Origin: CAMDPA01 sp964574325
GTDB lineage: Bacteria; Pseudomonadota; Alphaproteobacteria; Rhizobiales; Hyphomicrobiaceae
Direction of reading: 5' to 3'
Length of the DNA stretch: 64,000 nt
NCBI GenBank assembly: GCA_964574325.1
Contig: CAZNMY010000017.1
Span: 1 to 64,000 of the forward strand
Position numbers and translations under genes: made by a program. Shown here one piece after another: positions 7,768-15,670 of this stretch. Numbering within the stretch: position 1 is the stretch's first letter; the number at the start of each line of letters is the position of its first letter. The notes beneath the pieces were generated by a model. The model was not told the DNA's origin. It did not search any database and saw nothing but the letters and a program-made list of their open reading frames with translations.

Positions 7768-9369
7768 TTACGCGGCTTCGTCCTGCTCATCTCCATCGCG
7801 GATGCCGAGGCGCGCTGACGGGACGCTGATCCTATTGGTGTTCTGGCTGCGTTTGCCAACGCGCTCCTGGAAGGCCTGATAGTCCTTGACCAGATCTTCG
7901 CAGAAGCAGATCTCGCCGAAGCGATCGAACTGCATGTGCCACTTCGTGGTTGTGTCGCGTGGCTCCGCACGGCAGGTCGCCACAACAGAGTAGGCGATGA
8001 AATGTGCACCGAGCGGGAAGATTCTGAAGAAATTGATGGGTAACGCGACTTCTGTCCCGTGGAGCCCTTCCGTCTCGAATACACCGAGTTCTCCGCCGGC
8101 CGTCCCGTCGAGCAGCGCGAGGCATTGCGCAACATCCTCGTGGCTGTCAATCAATTCAGCCCATGTCAGGCATAGCTTGTCGAGAGCGAGAAACTCGACC
8201 AGTCGTACCGCACGCGCGCAGATATCCTCCCGGAATTCGTGGTCATCATGACGCTGCATCGTCGACGCGCCGTTATTGCCAAACTCAAAAGACCGCATTC
8301 CCTCGATCCGGACTTCCAGCAGCGCGCCGGGCTGAGAGAGGTAAGCGATCAGGCGATGTGCGTGCAGGAAGGCGTGAGGCGTGTGCGCGCCGGATGCCCA
8401 GCCTTCCTCGTTGCCTTTCAAATGAAATTTCTTCGACGCCCCGAATGACACGGTGACGTCGAGCAGGGGGTGCCTGAACATCATGCGCAAGTGCTCGACA
8501 GGGAGTCCAGGGATGGCTGGCGACCGCCATTCGCCATCGAGCACGGCAGGCGGATCAGTGGGGCCTCGACGAACAATCAGGCGGCATGAACGCGGCGTCG
8601 TGGGCGAAATAAACAGTTTCCCGTCGGTCGCGGGCATATCGACGAGAGGCAGTTCGATGCCGAAGCGCGTCTCAGCGTGTTGGAAGCTCTTCAGTTCAAG
8701 AGGTTTCAGGCCGAGGAACCCGTCAACCACGTCATCAATTGAAGCGGCTGCGATCGTCACGCTCCCCCTGAAGGACGTATCGTGGTACCCGAGTGTTGCC
8801 AGTTCTTCGCGTTTGCGGACGATATAGTCCTTGAGAGCGCTGGGGCCTCCGACAGCGGCTTCGATCGCGGCTTTCAACGCGTCGCCGGTCGGCGCGATTT
8901 CAATGCCGAGAGCCAGCGGCAACGTGATGGTCTTCGTGTTGATCTTGGCATCACTGCCATTGTCGCGATGCTCACGACGCAGCCGTTTCAGGATCGTCGC
9001 AAGCGCGCCGCCACTCAGATGAATGAGATGCGCCTTGCATGCTGTGAGGTCGGTGTTGACGCTGAGGACGTAGATGAATGTCGGCTTGGGATCCTTGGCA
9101 AGGCGCTCGGCGGCCGACAATCTGAGCCGACAACTCGTCTTGCCAGCCCAGACGGTCTTGACTTGAACGTGGCAAGAAATCGGTACGGGACGGCCATCAA
9201 GCGCGGTTTCTGGCTTGGCGCCAATCTCACGGAACTCGACAATGCGATCCCATCCCGTGCGATCACGGGCGGACGGGTTCGCAACAAGCCCCGCGTCCGC
9301 GCAGAAGCCATCGAACATGGCCTCGCCTTTGGCGCCGAGCGAGTCACTGTCGAGTTTTCCCTTGGTCAT
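7768..9369 (-). CDS. Large protein with N-terminal PD-(D/E)XK-like (DUF4365-type) nuclease domain
   Basis: A 533-residue protein. The first 130 residues read as a restriction-endonuclease fold: LGAKGEAMFDGFC (helix with Glu), RDRTGWDRIVEF (Asp in a strand), then ISCHVQVKTVW (the Q-x-K form of the active-site strand) and later FIYVLSVNTD. This pattern matches DUF4365-like nucleases. The remaining 400 residues are unrecognised and have no membrane segments. The start overlaps the stop of the GIY-YIG gene by ATGA (9366-9369), indicating translational coupling. Position beside the integrase suggests mobile cargo, probably defence or stability. Nuclease activity is inferred from the motif only. 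Confidence 0.6.
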   Translation of the reverse strand: MTKGKLDSDSLGAKGEAMFDGFCADAGLVANPSARDRTGWDRIVEFREIGAKPETALDGRPVPISCHVQVKTVWAGKTSCRLRLSAAERLAKDPKPTFIYVLSVNTDLTACKAHLIHLSGGALATILKRLRREHRDNGSDAKINTKTITLPLALGIEIAPTGDALKAAIEAAVGGPSALKDYIVRKREELATLGYHDTSFRGSVTIAAASIDDVVDGFLGLKPLELKSFQHAETRFGIELPLVDMPATDGKLFISPTTPRSCRLIVRRGPTDPPAVLDGEWRSPAIPGLPVEHLRMMFRHPLLDVTVSFGASKKFHLKGNEEGWASGAHTPHAFLHAHRLIAYLSQPGALLEVRIEGMRSFEFGNNGASTMQRHDDHEFREDICARAVRLVEFLALDKLCLTWAELIDSHEDVAQCLALLDGTAGGELGVFETEGLHGTEVALPINFFRIFPLGAHFIAYSVVATCRAEPRDTTTKWHMQFDRFGEICFCEDLVKDYQAFQERVGKRSQNTNRISVPSARLGIRDGDEQDEAA

Positions 9370-9803
9370 GCCCCGTGGAAGCTCCGCAAGGGATTGTGCT
9401 GAGTGTTGAGCGGCGGCGCGAAGAATTGGATGAGCCGCCGTTCGGCTTCTTTGTAGTTGATTCGATCCAGCGTTCCCGGGACATGAACAAGCAGGTGGGT
9501 GGCGCCACGCGCGACTGCCTCTTCGCGCCGATCGTGATCCGCAAGGCGTGAACTGAGAATGTCGGCGCGGCCAATGTAGAGGGGCAGGTAGGTGGTGCCC
9601 GCGAGGGTCGCAAACGCATAGACGGCGTTGACGCCCGCCGGCCGCTCGAAGATCCGGTAGACATCAAACCGGTAGTTCGTGTCGATCCCATCGAATCCGG
9701 TCACACTGCCCGAAGGGACGGGAGTTGCTTGGGCGAAGCCGCAAAGGGCATATGCCAGCGCGTTTTGAGGGGAGATGGGTCTGAAGGGGACGTGCATGGT
9801 CAT
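9366..9803 (-). CDS. GIY-YIG nuclease domain protein
   Basis: A 145-residue protein. Residues about 57-135 contain AVYAFATL, then YLPLYIGRADILSSRLADH, and later EAERRLIQFFAPPLNTQHNP. That is the GIY-YIG order: two strands with Tyr, Gly-Arg, then the metal-binding Glu and the terminal N-x-x-x-NP element. GIY-YIG domains cut DNA in homing, repair and restriction. It overlaps the upstream DUF2188 gene by one base and the downstream nuclease-like gene by four, so all three form a tight operon. Its specificity cannot be read from the sequence. Confidence 0.7.
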   Translation of the reverse strand: MTMHVPFRPISPQNALAYALCGFAQATPVPSGSVTGFDGIDTNYRFDVYRIFERPAGVNAVYAFATLAGTTYLPLYIGRADILSSRLADHDRREEAVARGATHLLVHVPGTLDRINYKEAERRLIQFFAPPLNTQHNPLRSFHGA

Positions 9804-10027
9804 TACCCTTTCGGCGGATAGGGGGCGGGGCCGAAGCTGTCGCGGGCACGGATTTGGCCGTTCCGTCCGTGGATCAAGACTTCGGACTTCTGGTTGATGG
9901 CGGTTTGCCGGGCTGCCTCGATCGCTTGGGCTTGCGTGTCATGGATCGAGGTGGCGCGGGAGTTTCCCTCGCCTTTCACGGCCCAGCCGCGGTCGTGCGG
10001 CACAACGTGCTGGTCTTTCCTGGACAT
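9803..10027 (-). CDS. DUF2188 small protein
   Basis: A 74-residue protein matching DUF2188: HVVPHDRGWAVKGEGNSRAT, then an alanine-rich helix (AQAIEAARQTAINQ), then SEVLIHGRNGQIRARDSFG. DUF2188 proteins are small stand-alone strand-helix-strand domains with no settled function, frequent near restriction or defence genes. It is the first gene of a three-gene minus-strand operon and diverges from the XRE-ImmA gene across 100 bases of promoter region. Confidence 0.75.
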   Translation of the reverse strand: MSRKDQHVVPHDRGWAVKGEGNSRATSIHDTQAQAIEAARQTAINQKSEVLIHGRNGQIRARDSFGPAPYPPKG

Positions 10028-10055
10028 GGACGGGCTCCTTTCACGGCCGATTCGC

Positions 10056-10105
10056 TTGACCTAGAGGGGTCAATGGTTTACATATTACAAGAACGGATAG
10101 TAAAC
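10056..10105 (+). promoter_or_regulatory. Promoter and inverted-repeat operator of the XRE-ImmA/PIN operon
   Basis: TTGACC (10056-10061) is followed 17 bases later by TACATA (10079-10084), a plausible -35/-10 pair. GTTTAC (10076-10081) and its inverse GTAAAC (10100-10105) bracket the -10 and would suit binding by the XRE protein encoded downstream. Autoregulation is inferred from this layout. Confidence 0.45.
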
Positions 10106-10127
10106 GTCAACTGTTATGGAGGCCCCC

Positions 10128-11210
10128 ATGCTCGCAGACCGCTTGAAGATCGCCCGGAAGAAAGCCGGGCTATCGCTGCGTGGGCTTGCCGAGCGCGTCG
10201 ACCCGCCAGTCAGCGCACAGGCACTGAGCAAGTACGAAGCAAACCAGATGCTTCCCAGCTCGCGTGTGCTGGTTGGTTTGGCCAAGGCGCTCGACACCTC
10301 TCTGGACTTCCTGATGAGCGGAGAGGTTGCCGCCCTCGAGGGCGTCGAGTTCCGCAAGCATTCGGGGACCTCGGCACAGGACAGGGCCCGCGTGGAGGCC
10401 ATCGTCACCGAGAAGCTTGAACAGTATTTTGCGATCGAGGACGTGCTTGGGATCGACGAGGAGCTCGACCCGTTCGCAGCCTTACGGGCGGATCACGTTT
10501 CTTCGCTCGAAGAGGCCGAGCAGCTCGCCGACGGGCTACGTGATGCGTGGGATCTTGGTGGCGATGCCATCCCGAGCTTGACCGGACTGCTTGAAGACAA
10601 AGGTATTCGGGTCATTGAGGCCGACTTGCCGGAGCGTGTCTCCGGTATGGCCTGTCAAGTGCGCCGCGCGAACCGCGACGACGAGATTTCTGTCGTCGTC
10701 GTATCGAGCGCGGTCAACACCGAGCGCAAGCGTTTCACCCTCGCGCACGAGCTGGGGCATCGGATCATCAAGGGTGTGACCGAAGCCGGTCCTCGACTCG
10801 AGAAGGCGATTGATCGCTTTGCTGGCGCCTTTCTCGTGCCGGCTGTCCACTTGCGCCAGGAAGTCGGCGGGGACCGCCATGGCGTGGCCTATCAAGAGAT
10901 CAAGCGCCTCAAGCATTATTACGGTGTGTCCGCCAGCTCGATGCTGATGCGCCTGCATCAGGTCGGCGTCTTGCCGGAGCATGTCGTAGCCTATGCGTTT
11001 CGCACCTTTGCGCGGGGATGGCGCGTGGCTGAGCCCGATCCCATCACCGACGATGCCGGGCTGGCCGCGTTCGAGAAGCCGCGCAAGTTCGAGCGGCTGG
11101 TTTATCGGGCGCTTGCCGAGCAGTTGATCGCGCCGGTGCGCGCCGCCGAGCTTCTGTCGAAGCCCCTCGCAGACGTTGAGATCGGTCTGCGGGGGCCACA
11201 AGCGTCGTGA
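10128..11210 (+). CDS. XRE-family HTH regulator fused to an ImmA/IrrE metallopeptidase
   Basis: A 360-residue protein started at the ATG at 10128, preceded by GGAGG at 5 bases; an ATG at 10116 is upstream of that site. Residues 5-60 form an XRE helix-turn-helix (LKIARKKAGLSLRGLAERV). Residues about 140-250 form a zinc peptidase with HELGH (His207, Glu208, His211). The family (COG2856) includes ImmA, which cleaves the ICEBs1 repressor, and antitoxin-like proteins. It overlaps the PIN gene by GTGA, so the two form an operon resembling a toxin-antitoxin module, with this gene as the regulator/antitoxin candidate. Confidence 0.85.
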   Translation: MLADRLKIARKKAGLSLRGLAERVDPPVSAQALSKYEANQMLPSSRVLVGLAKALDTSLDFLMSGEVAALEGVEFRKHSGTSAQDRARVEAIVTEKLEQYFAIEDVLGIDEELDPFAALRADHVSSLEEAEQLADGLRDAWDLGGDAIPSLTGLLEDKGIRVIEADLPERVSGMACQVRRANRDDEISVVVVSSAVNTERKRFTLAHELGHRIIKGVTEAGPRLEKAIDRFAGAFLVPAVHLRQEVGGDRHGVAYQEIKRLKHYYGVSASSMLMRLHQVGVLPEHVVAYAFRTFARGWRVAEPDPITDDAGLAAFEKPRKFERLVYRALAEQLIAPVRAAELLSKPLADVEIGLRGPQAS

Positions 11211-11713
11211 CACGGATCATCATCAACGATGCGTCCTGTCTGATCGACCTGAAGAAGGGCCGGTTACTGCACGTTATGCTCTCGCTGCCGGAGGTTCACT
11301 TCGTCATACCGTTTCCGGTGCGCGTATCCGAGCTGCTCGATTTCACCGACCAGGAATGGCAGGTGCTCGATGACAGTGGCGTTGAGACCTTTGATCTGCC
11401 GCCGGAAGGGGTTGCCGCAGCGATCGACCTCAAGTCCCGCCATCCGGGGTTGTCGGCGAATGACTGCTTTTGTCTCGTCACGGCGCAGGGGCGAGAGGAG
11501 GCTGTACTCCTGACCGGAGATGCTCAGTTGCGCCGCGTCGCGGAGCAGCATCAGGTCGAAGTGCATGGCGTCTTGTGGATGGTCGACTTGTTGGCCGAGC
11601 ATGAAGTTGCACCGCTTGATCTGCTCATTTCAGCACTTGAAGCCTGGCGCGACGATCCAAGCGTCTTCCTTCCAGATGCCGAAATTGCCTTGCGGCTTCG
11701 GCGCTTTCGGTAG
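11207..11713 (+). CDS. PIN-domain ribonuclease-like protein, candidate toxin
   Basis: A 168-residue protein with PIN-domain acidic residues in order: Asp at IIINDASCLIDL (residue 8), Glu at VSELLDF, Asp at SANDCFCL and Asp at LLTGDAQLR. PIN domains bind metal through these acidic residues and cleave RNA; many are VapC-type toxins. The GTG start sits inside the stop of the XRE-ImmA gene (GTGA overlap). The gene is the last one before the island boundary. A toxin or island-stability role is inferred. The C-terminal 45 residues extend beyond the core domain. Confidence 0.7.
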   Translation: MTRIIINDASCLIDLKKGRLLHVMLSLPEVHFVIPFPVRVSELLDFTDQEWQVLDDSGVETFDLPPEGVAAAIDLKSRHPGLSANDCFCLVTAQGREEAVLLTGDAQLRRVAEQHQVEVHGVLWMVDLLAEHEVAPLDLLISALEAWRDDPSVFLPDAEIALRLRRFR

Positions 11714-11756
11714 TCAGCATCAAGCGTTCGAGGGCGCTCGCGCTCGGCAAGGGAGC

Positions 11757-11808
11757 GTTTTACAAATCCAACGATTGTTCACGATAAAAACCTGGCGATT
11801 TGTAAAAC
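11757..11808. repeat. 12-bp inverted repeat near the attachment site
   Basis: GTTTTACAAATC (11757-11768) is perfectly inverted as GATTTGTAAAAC (11797-11808) around 28 bases of AT-rich DNA, 45 bases before the tRNA fragment. It could be a pair of arm-type integrase or excisionase sites, or a transcription terminator for the XRE-PIN operon. The sequence alone does not decide. Confidence 0.5.
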
Positions 11809-11851
11809 AAAAACCAAGTATATTCAATGGGTTTGAATAACTTATAGCCTT

Positions 11852-11897
11852 TCTGGGGGACTGGGGGTCGCGGGTTCAAATCCCGCCGCTCCGACCA
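11852..11897 (+). other. Island attachment site: 3' fragment of tRNA-Pro(GGG)
   Basis: The 46 bases run from the anticodon loop (T-CTGGGGG, anticodon GGG) through the 3' anticodon arm ACTGG, the variable loop and the T arm (GCGGG TTCAAAT CCCGC) to the acceptor strand CGCTCCG, A and CCA. The 5' half is absent: the preceding bases cannot pair with the anticodon or acceptor arms. A 3' tRNA duplicate beside a tyrosine integrase gene is the standard mark of an integration boundary. The intact tRNA-Pro gene should lie left of the window. Confidence 0.85.
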
Positions 11898-12278
11898 ATG
11901 AAATCAATAGCTTGATCCTCTTCCCTCAAGCCTTAAAGTTCGCCGTGCCCCCCCCCTGTGGACCCGGATCGGGCGGTGGTGTTGTGGGGTCCACGCAGGT
12001 TCTCACATGTGACCTTCGTGCAGCACTCGGGTCCACAGGAGACTGGGAGACTCCAGCCTCCCTTGCTTACTGCAGCGTCGCGATACTGACAGTATACGTC
12101 ACGATGTCGGGCCGGCTGCAAGCTTTTGCAGTGCAGCACGACGTCCACCCGGCTGCCGCCAACACCAGCGACCGAGCCGATTATGGGCGACTTGATAGGT
12201 CATGGCGGTCGCCGAGAGGCGCTTGAATTTCTGATCCATCTGGTCCGCAGCTTCGGATTTGGGCAAACCCCAGCAATC
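11898..12278. other. Intergenic stretch between attachment site and IS21 end
   Basis: No supported gene in this 381-bp interval. It contains an 11-bp inverted repeat, CCTGTGGACCC (11955-11965) with GGGTCCACAGG (12029-12039), and a run of C residues at 11949-11955. This is probably chromosomal DNA just past the tRNA locus, eroded by the neighbouring insertions. Confidence 0.4.
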
Positions 12279-12376
12279 TGACTGCGGGTTCCGGTGAAGG
12301 TGGACAGGGATTCCGTTTGAAGGCGGACAGGGATTCCGGTCGATCGCGGACAGCATTCCGGTGAAGGTGGACAGCG
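12279..12376. repeat. IS21-family terminal end with four internal repeats
   Basis: Starting at TGACTGCGGG, four 22-23 bp units follow at 12288, 12310, 12333 and 12355. Each contains an (A/G)TTCCG box and a GGACAG box. Multiple internal repeats at the ends are characteristic of IS21-family elements, where IstA binds them. This is the end next to istB; the opposite end is lost. Confidence 0.75.
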
Positions 12377-12405
12377 GTGCCCGTCGACGGTTTGAAGGCG
12401 CACGA

Positions 12406-13158
12406 TCACTTCTTGGCGTCAAGTCCGGCGCGCTTGGCTTCGGTCTTGCGGATGCTTTCGCCGGTCAGGATCAACCGATGTGCGTTGTGCACGAGGCGGT
12501 CGAGGATGGCGTCGGCGATGGTCGGGTTGGGGATCATCTCGTGCCAGTGCTCGACGGCGAGCTGGCTGGTCACGATCGTCGAGCCTCGGCCGTGGCGGTC
12601 ATCGATGATCTCCAGCAGATCGCGGGCCTGATCCTGGCTGATCGCGGAGAGGCCCCAGTCGTCGAGGATCAGCAGATCGACGCGCGACAGGGTCTTGAGC
12701 ATGCGCGCGTGTCGTCCGTCGCCACGTGCCAGCGCGAGCGCATCGAACAGTCGCGGCACGCGGTGATAGAGCACCGAGCGATCGTCGCGGCACGCTTTGT
12801 GGCCGAGCGCGCAGGCGAGCCAGCTTTTGCCGAGCCCGGTCGTTCCGATGATGGCCAGGTTCTGGTGGCGGTTCATCCAGTCGCCGGCGGCGAGCTTGGC
12901 GAACAGGGCTTTGTCGAGACCACGGACGATCTTCATATCCGCATCCTCGATGGTAGCCGTCTGGCGCAGGCCGGCGAACTTGAGCCGATTGGAGAGCCTC
13001 TTGTTTTCGCGCTCGATGGCTTCGCGGTCGACGAGGAGTGCGAGCCGTTCCTCGAACGACAGCGCCTCCACGACGGGCTGCCGCCGCTGATCTTCGAGTG
13101 CTTTCGCCATGCCGGTGAGGCCGAGCGCGGTGAGGCGATCATGGATCGGATGTGTCAT
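12406..13158 (-). CDS. istB: IS21-family helper ATPase IstB
   Basis: A 250-residue protein of normal IstB length started at the ATG at 13158. It has a helical N-terminal region followed by an AAA+ core: Walker A GTTGLGKS near residue 107, Walker B DLLILDDWG, and conserved blocks PTIADAILDRLVHNAHR and LTGESIRK near the end. IstB forms ATP-dependent oligomers that activate IstA for transposition. The gene is intact, but the reading frame runs in from the istA remnant without a stop, which indicates a deletion at the istA-istB junction. Without a working istA the element should be immobile. Confidence 0.9.
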   Translation of the reverse strand: MTHPIHDRLTALGLTGMAKALEDQRRQPVVEALSFEERLALLVDREAIERENKRLSNRLKFAGLRQTATIEDADMKIVRGLDKALFAKLAAGDWMNRHQNLAIIGTTGLGKSWLACALGHKACRDDRSVLYHRVPRLFDALALARGDGRHARMLKTLSRVDLLILDDWGLSAISQDQARDLLEIIDDRHGRGSTIVTSQLAVEHWHEMIPNPTIADAILDRLVHNAHRLILTGESIRKTEAKRAGLDAKK

Positions 13159-14281
13159 GCCGTAGCTCTTGCCGAGCCCGATGATGCCGAGGCAGGACCG
13201 GAAGCCCTGCTCGGGATGGGGCTTGGCCTTCATGATTGCCTCGAACAGCGCGACCGTCGCCAGGCCCACCTCGGCGGCTTTGCTCATCATCTTCGCCGGC
13301 GTCCATTCCGCATAGCGACGATGCGCACTGGGCATGTGCTCCATGATTGTCGTGTGCCGGTTGCGGACGGCAGAGAACGCATGGCTGGCGACACGCTGAC
13401 CCTTGTGGAAGATCTCGACGGTCGTGGCTGTGAAGCGCGCCTCGACGATCTCGCGGATCAGCTTCGACGGCACCGAGTAGAAGTGATCGGCGATCTCGAT
13501 GTGATAGTCGGGCGCAACGCGCGCCCGCTTCCATTCGGCATAGCTGTAGTCCGTCGCCGGCAACGCGCCGAGGGCCGGGCGTTCGATCGTCTCCAGCAGC
13601 TCGACGCGGCTCGTGGCCAGCCGCCGCATGACCTTGGCGTTGATTGTCGCCACGCAATCACGGATCGCAACGTTCAACTCGGCCAGCGAGAAGAACCTGA
13701 CATTGCGCAGCTTCGCCAGCACGAACCGCTCGACGATCTGCACGGCGACCTCGACCTTGGCGTCGCGGCGAAGCGCGCCTCCGGCACGACGTCGCGCGGC
13801 TTCACGATCCGCGTCGGCAGCACCACACAGCCATAGTGATCGGCTAGATCCTGGTACGTTCGATTGATGCCCGGCTCGTAGCGCGAAGGTTTGGTCACGC
13901 CGGCCTTCAGATTGTCCGGCACCAGTGCCTTCGGCACGCCGTGATCGTGTTGAGCGCATTGACGTGCGCGCCGATCCAATCGATGAGCGTCTCGGTTCTG
14001 CGCGCCTCGGCATAGGTGAAGTTCGACGCGCCGAGTGCGGCCACGAAGATGCGCGCCTGATGGACCTCGCCCATTGCCGGATCGACAAGCGGAAGCGTGT
14101 CGCCGGCCCAGTCGACGAACAGCTTCTCGCCCGCCACATGCGTCTGCCGCATCGTCGCCGAGACCGTCCGCCGCCATGCGTTGTGCAACTCGGAGAACCG
14201 CGTGTAGCTGTAGCCGGTCGGCTGCTCGGCCAGATACTCCTGCCACAGCACCGCCAACGTCACGCCGCGCCGCTTCAACAC
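13159..14281 (-). pseudogene. istA: Broken IS21-family transposase gene istA
   Basis: IstA sequence is spread over at least three frames. 14281 down to about 13907 encodes GVTLAVLWQEYLAEQPTGYS and GEKLFVDWAGDTLPLVDP (DDE core start). A shifted frame encodes NRTYQDLADHYGCVVLPTRI. A third frame encodes VFRHDAKVE-like text through EVGLATVALFEAIM and FRSCLGIIGLGKSYG, which then runs in frame into IstB. The N-terminal ~100 residues are missing, cut where the IS91-type remnant begins at about 14281. Two frameshifts, a 5' truncation and a 3' deletion make it non-functional. Confidence 0.85.
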
Positions 14282-14954
14282 CGCGCTTTCTGGCGCGCGT
14301 CGAGGTGCTGTCGAGGCTGTTCCGCGGCCGTATGCTGGCGATGCTCGCCGATGCGCACGCCTACGGCAAGCTGGCGTTCTTCAACACGCATGCAGGGCTT
14401 GCCGACGCGAAGACGTTCAAGCGCTTCCTGGCACCGCTGCGCCGTATTGAATGGATCGTCTACGTCAAGCCGCCGTTCGCCGGGCCTGCCCAAGTGCTGC
14501 GCTATCTGTCGCGCTACACGCATCGCGTAGCGATCTCGAACCGGCGGCTCGTGTCCGCCGACGACGGCGGCATCGCGTTCCGCTGGAAGGACTATCGCAT
14601 CGAAGGCCCCCCCAGCGCTGGAAGACGATGAGCCTTCACCCGCACGAGTTCATTCGCCGCTTCCTGATCCACGTGCTGCCCAAAGGCTTCCACCGAATCC
14701 GCCACTATGGCCTGCTCGCCAACGCCAACCGCGCCGAAGCCATCGCCACGGCCCGCGAGTTGCTCGGTGCCGCGCCGCCCGTGGTGGAGCCGGTGGAGGA
14801 AAAAGCCGCCGCACCGGACGAACCGCGCGTGCTGCCGTGTCCTTGCCCTCGGTGCGGCGGACGCATGATCGTCATCGAGGTGTTCGCCAAGGAGTGTGAG
14901 CCACGATGGCGTCCGACGCCGGCGCCAGTCCCGATCAGGATCGACACGTCATGA
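14281..14954 (+). pseudogene. Remnant of an IS91-family transposase
   Basis: The translation contains SRLFRGRMLAMLADAHAYGK, KPPFAGPAQVLRYLSRYTHR and VAISNRRLVS, which are hallmarks of IS91-family rolling-circle transposases; the tyrosine-containing YLSRYTHR block is present. The 5' part is missing, cut against the istA remnant. A frameshift lies in the run of C residues near 14607-14613, where the expected RWKDYRIEG...RWKTM passes into another frame. That frame continues as HEFIRRFLIHVLPKGFHRIR to a Cys-rich end (CPCPRCGGRM) at 14954. It is non-functional. Confidence 0.85.
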
Positions 14955-15278
14955 GCCAGAAGCGCTTCGACACCGGCCGCAGTGTTGATCCGCCTCGCTG
15001 GTCCCGCACCGGCAACGACCGTGCTTGGCCTGGAGCTACCGATCGTCAGGGCAAATACCCTGAACTGCCAGCAGCGCGCAGACCTCGGCGTCCGTCACGC
15101 CCTGATGCATGGCGTTATCGTGCTCGGGTGATCCCCGGTAGCGGTCGCGAGCCCACCATCAACGACGGCGTCGCGCTCCAATCCCCATAGCGCCCGCTGG
15201 ACCCGCGTGCCCATTCCCTCGCGACTTCGTGCCTTGGCGCTTCTCCGACGCCGGAGGTCGCGCGCATGGCAGGCTCCG
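14955..15278. other. Intergenic stretch with no supported gene
   Basis: Between the IS91-type and IS1595-type remnants I see no coding sequence with recognisable similarity and no clear terminal repeats. It is probably residual transposon or degraded chromosomal DNA. Confidence 0.4.
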
Positions 15279-15506
15279 TCACGCCGGCGTCCGAGAAACC
15301 TGCACATTTTCGGATATCATGCGGCCTGCTCGACGAGTGCAGGACCGTGCCCATTGCCGCCAGCGGGGGAGCGCCATGACCAAGAGCATCGCGGTCACGC
15401 CATACTTCGAGCGCACGGAGGGCGCACATTTTTCCTCCGTGCCGTAGAGCCGCTCGAACTCGACGTCGGAAAGCCCACGTTGAAACTGCACCTTGTTGCG
15501 TGCCAT
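15279..15506 (-). pseudogene. N-terminal fragment of an IS1595-family transposase
   Basis: The first ~28 residues (MARNKVQFQRGLSDVEFERL, then YGTEEKC; 15506 down to about 15423) match the start of IS1595-family transposases. After EEKC the expected zinc-finger segment (W-x-x-G-F-x-C-x-x-C) does not appear in any frame, so only the 5' end survives. The remaining codons to 15279 are an out-of-phase continuation. Confidence 0.7.
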
Positions 15507-15582
15507 CGTGCACCTCTCTCGAGTGCACTCACGATTTCGGTGATTCTCCCGGCGAATTCACGGCGGAGCACCGTGGGTAGTC

Positions 15583-15611
15583 AGGAAAAAGAAAAGGAGG
15601 CGTGAGCCTCC
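15583..15611 (-). terminator. Rho-independent terminator downstream of the polysaccharide deacetylase gene
   Basis: GGAGGC (15596-15601) pairs with GCCTCC (15606-15611) around the loop GTGA. Read on the minus strand, the hairpin is followed by a T-rich tract (complement of 15583-15595). It lies 60 bases beyond the stop of the minus-strand gene at 15671. Confidence 0.7.
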
Positions 15612-15670
15612 CCTTCAATCCCAGCATTCGATCCCAGCATTCAATTCCGCGCGATACTCGACGACCGCGC

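Noticed and set aside
11810..11897. A complete tRNA gene ending at 11897
   Set aside because: The bases before 11852 cannot form the 5' acceptor, D or anticodon arms, so only the 3' part is present.
12361..13836. 491-residue plus-strand reading frame across the IS21 region
   Set aside because: It is antisense to istB and istA and has no family features of its own.
13924..14530. Plus-strand gene spanning the istA/IS91 junction
   Set aside because: Its first half is antisense istA; only the part after 14281 is real transposase remnant.
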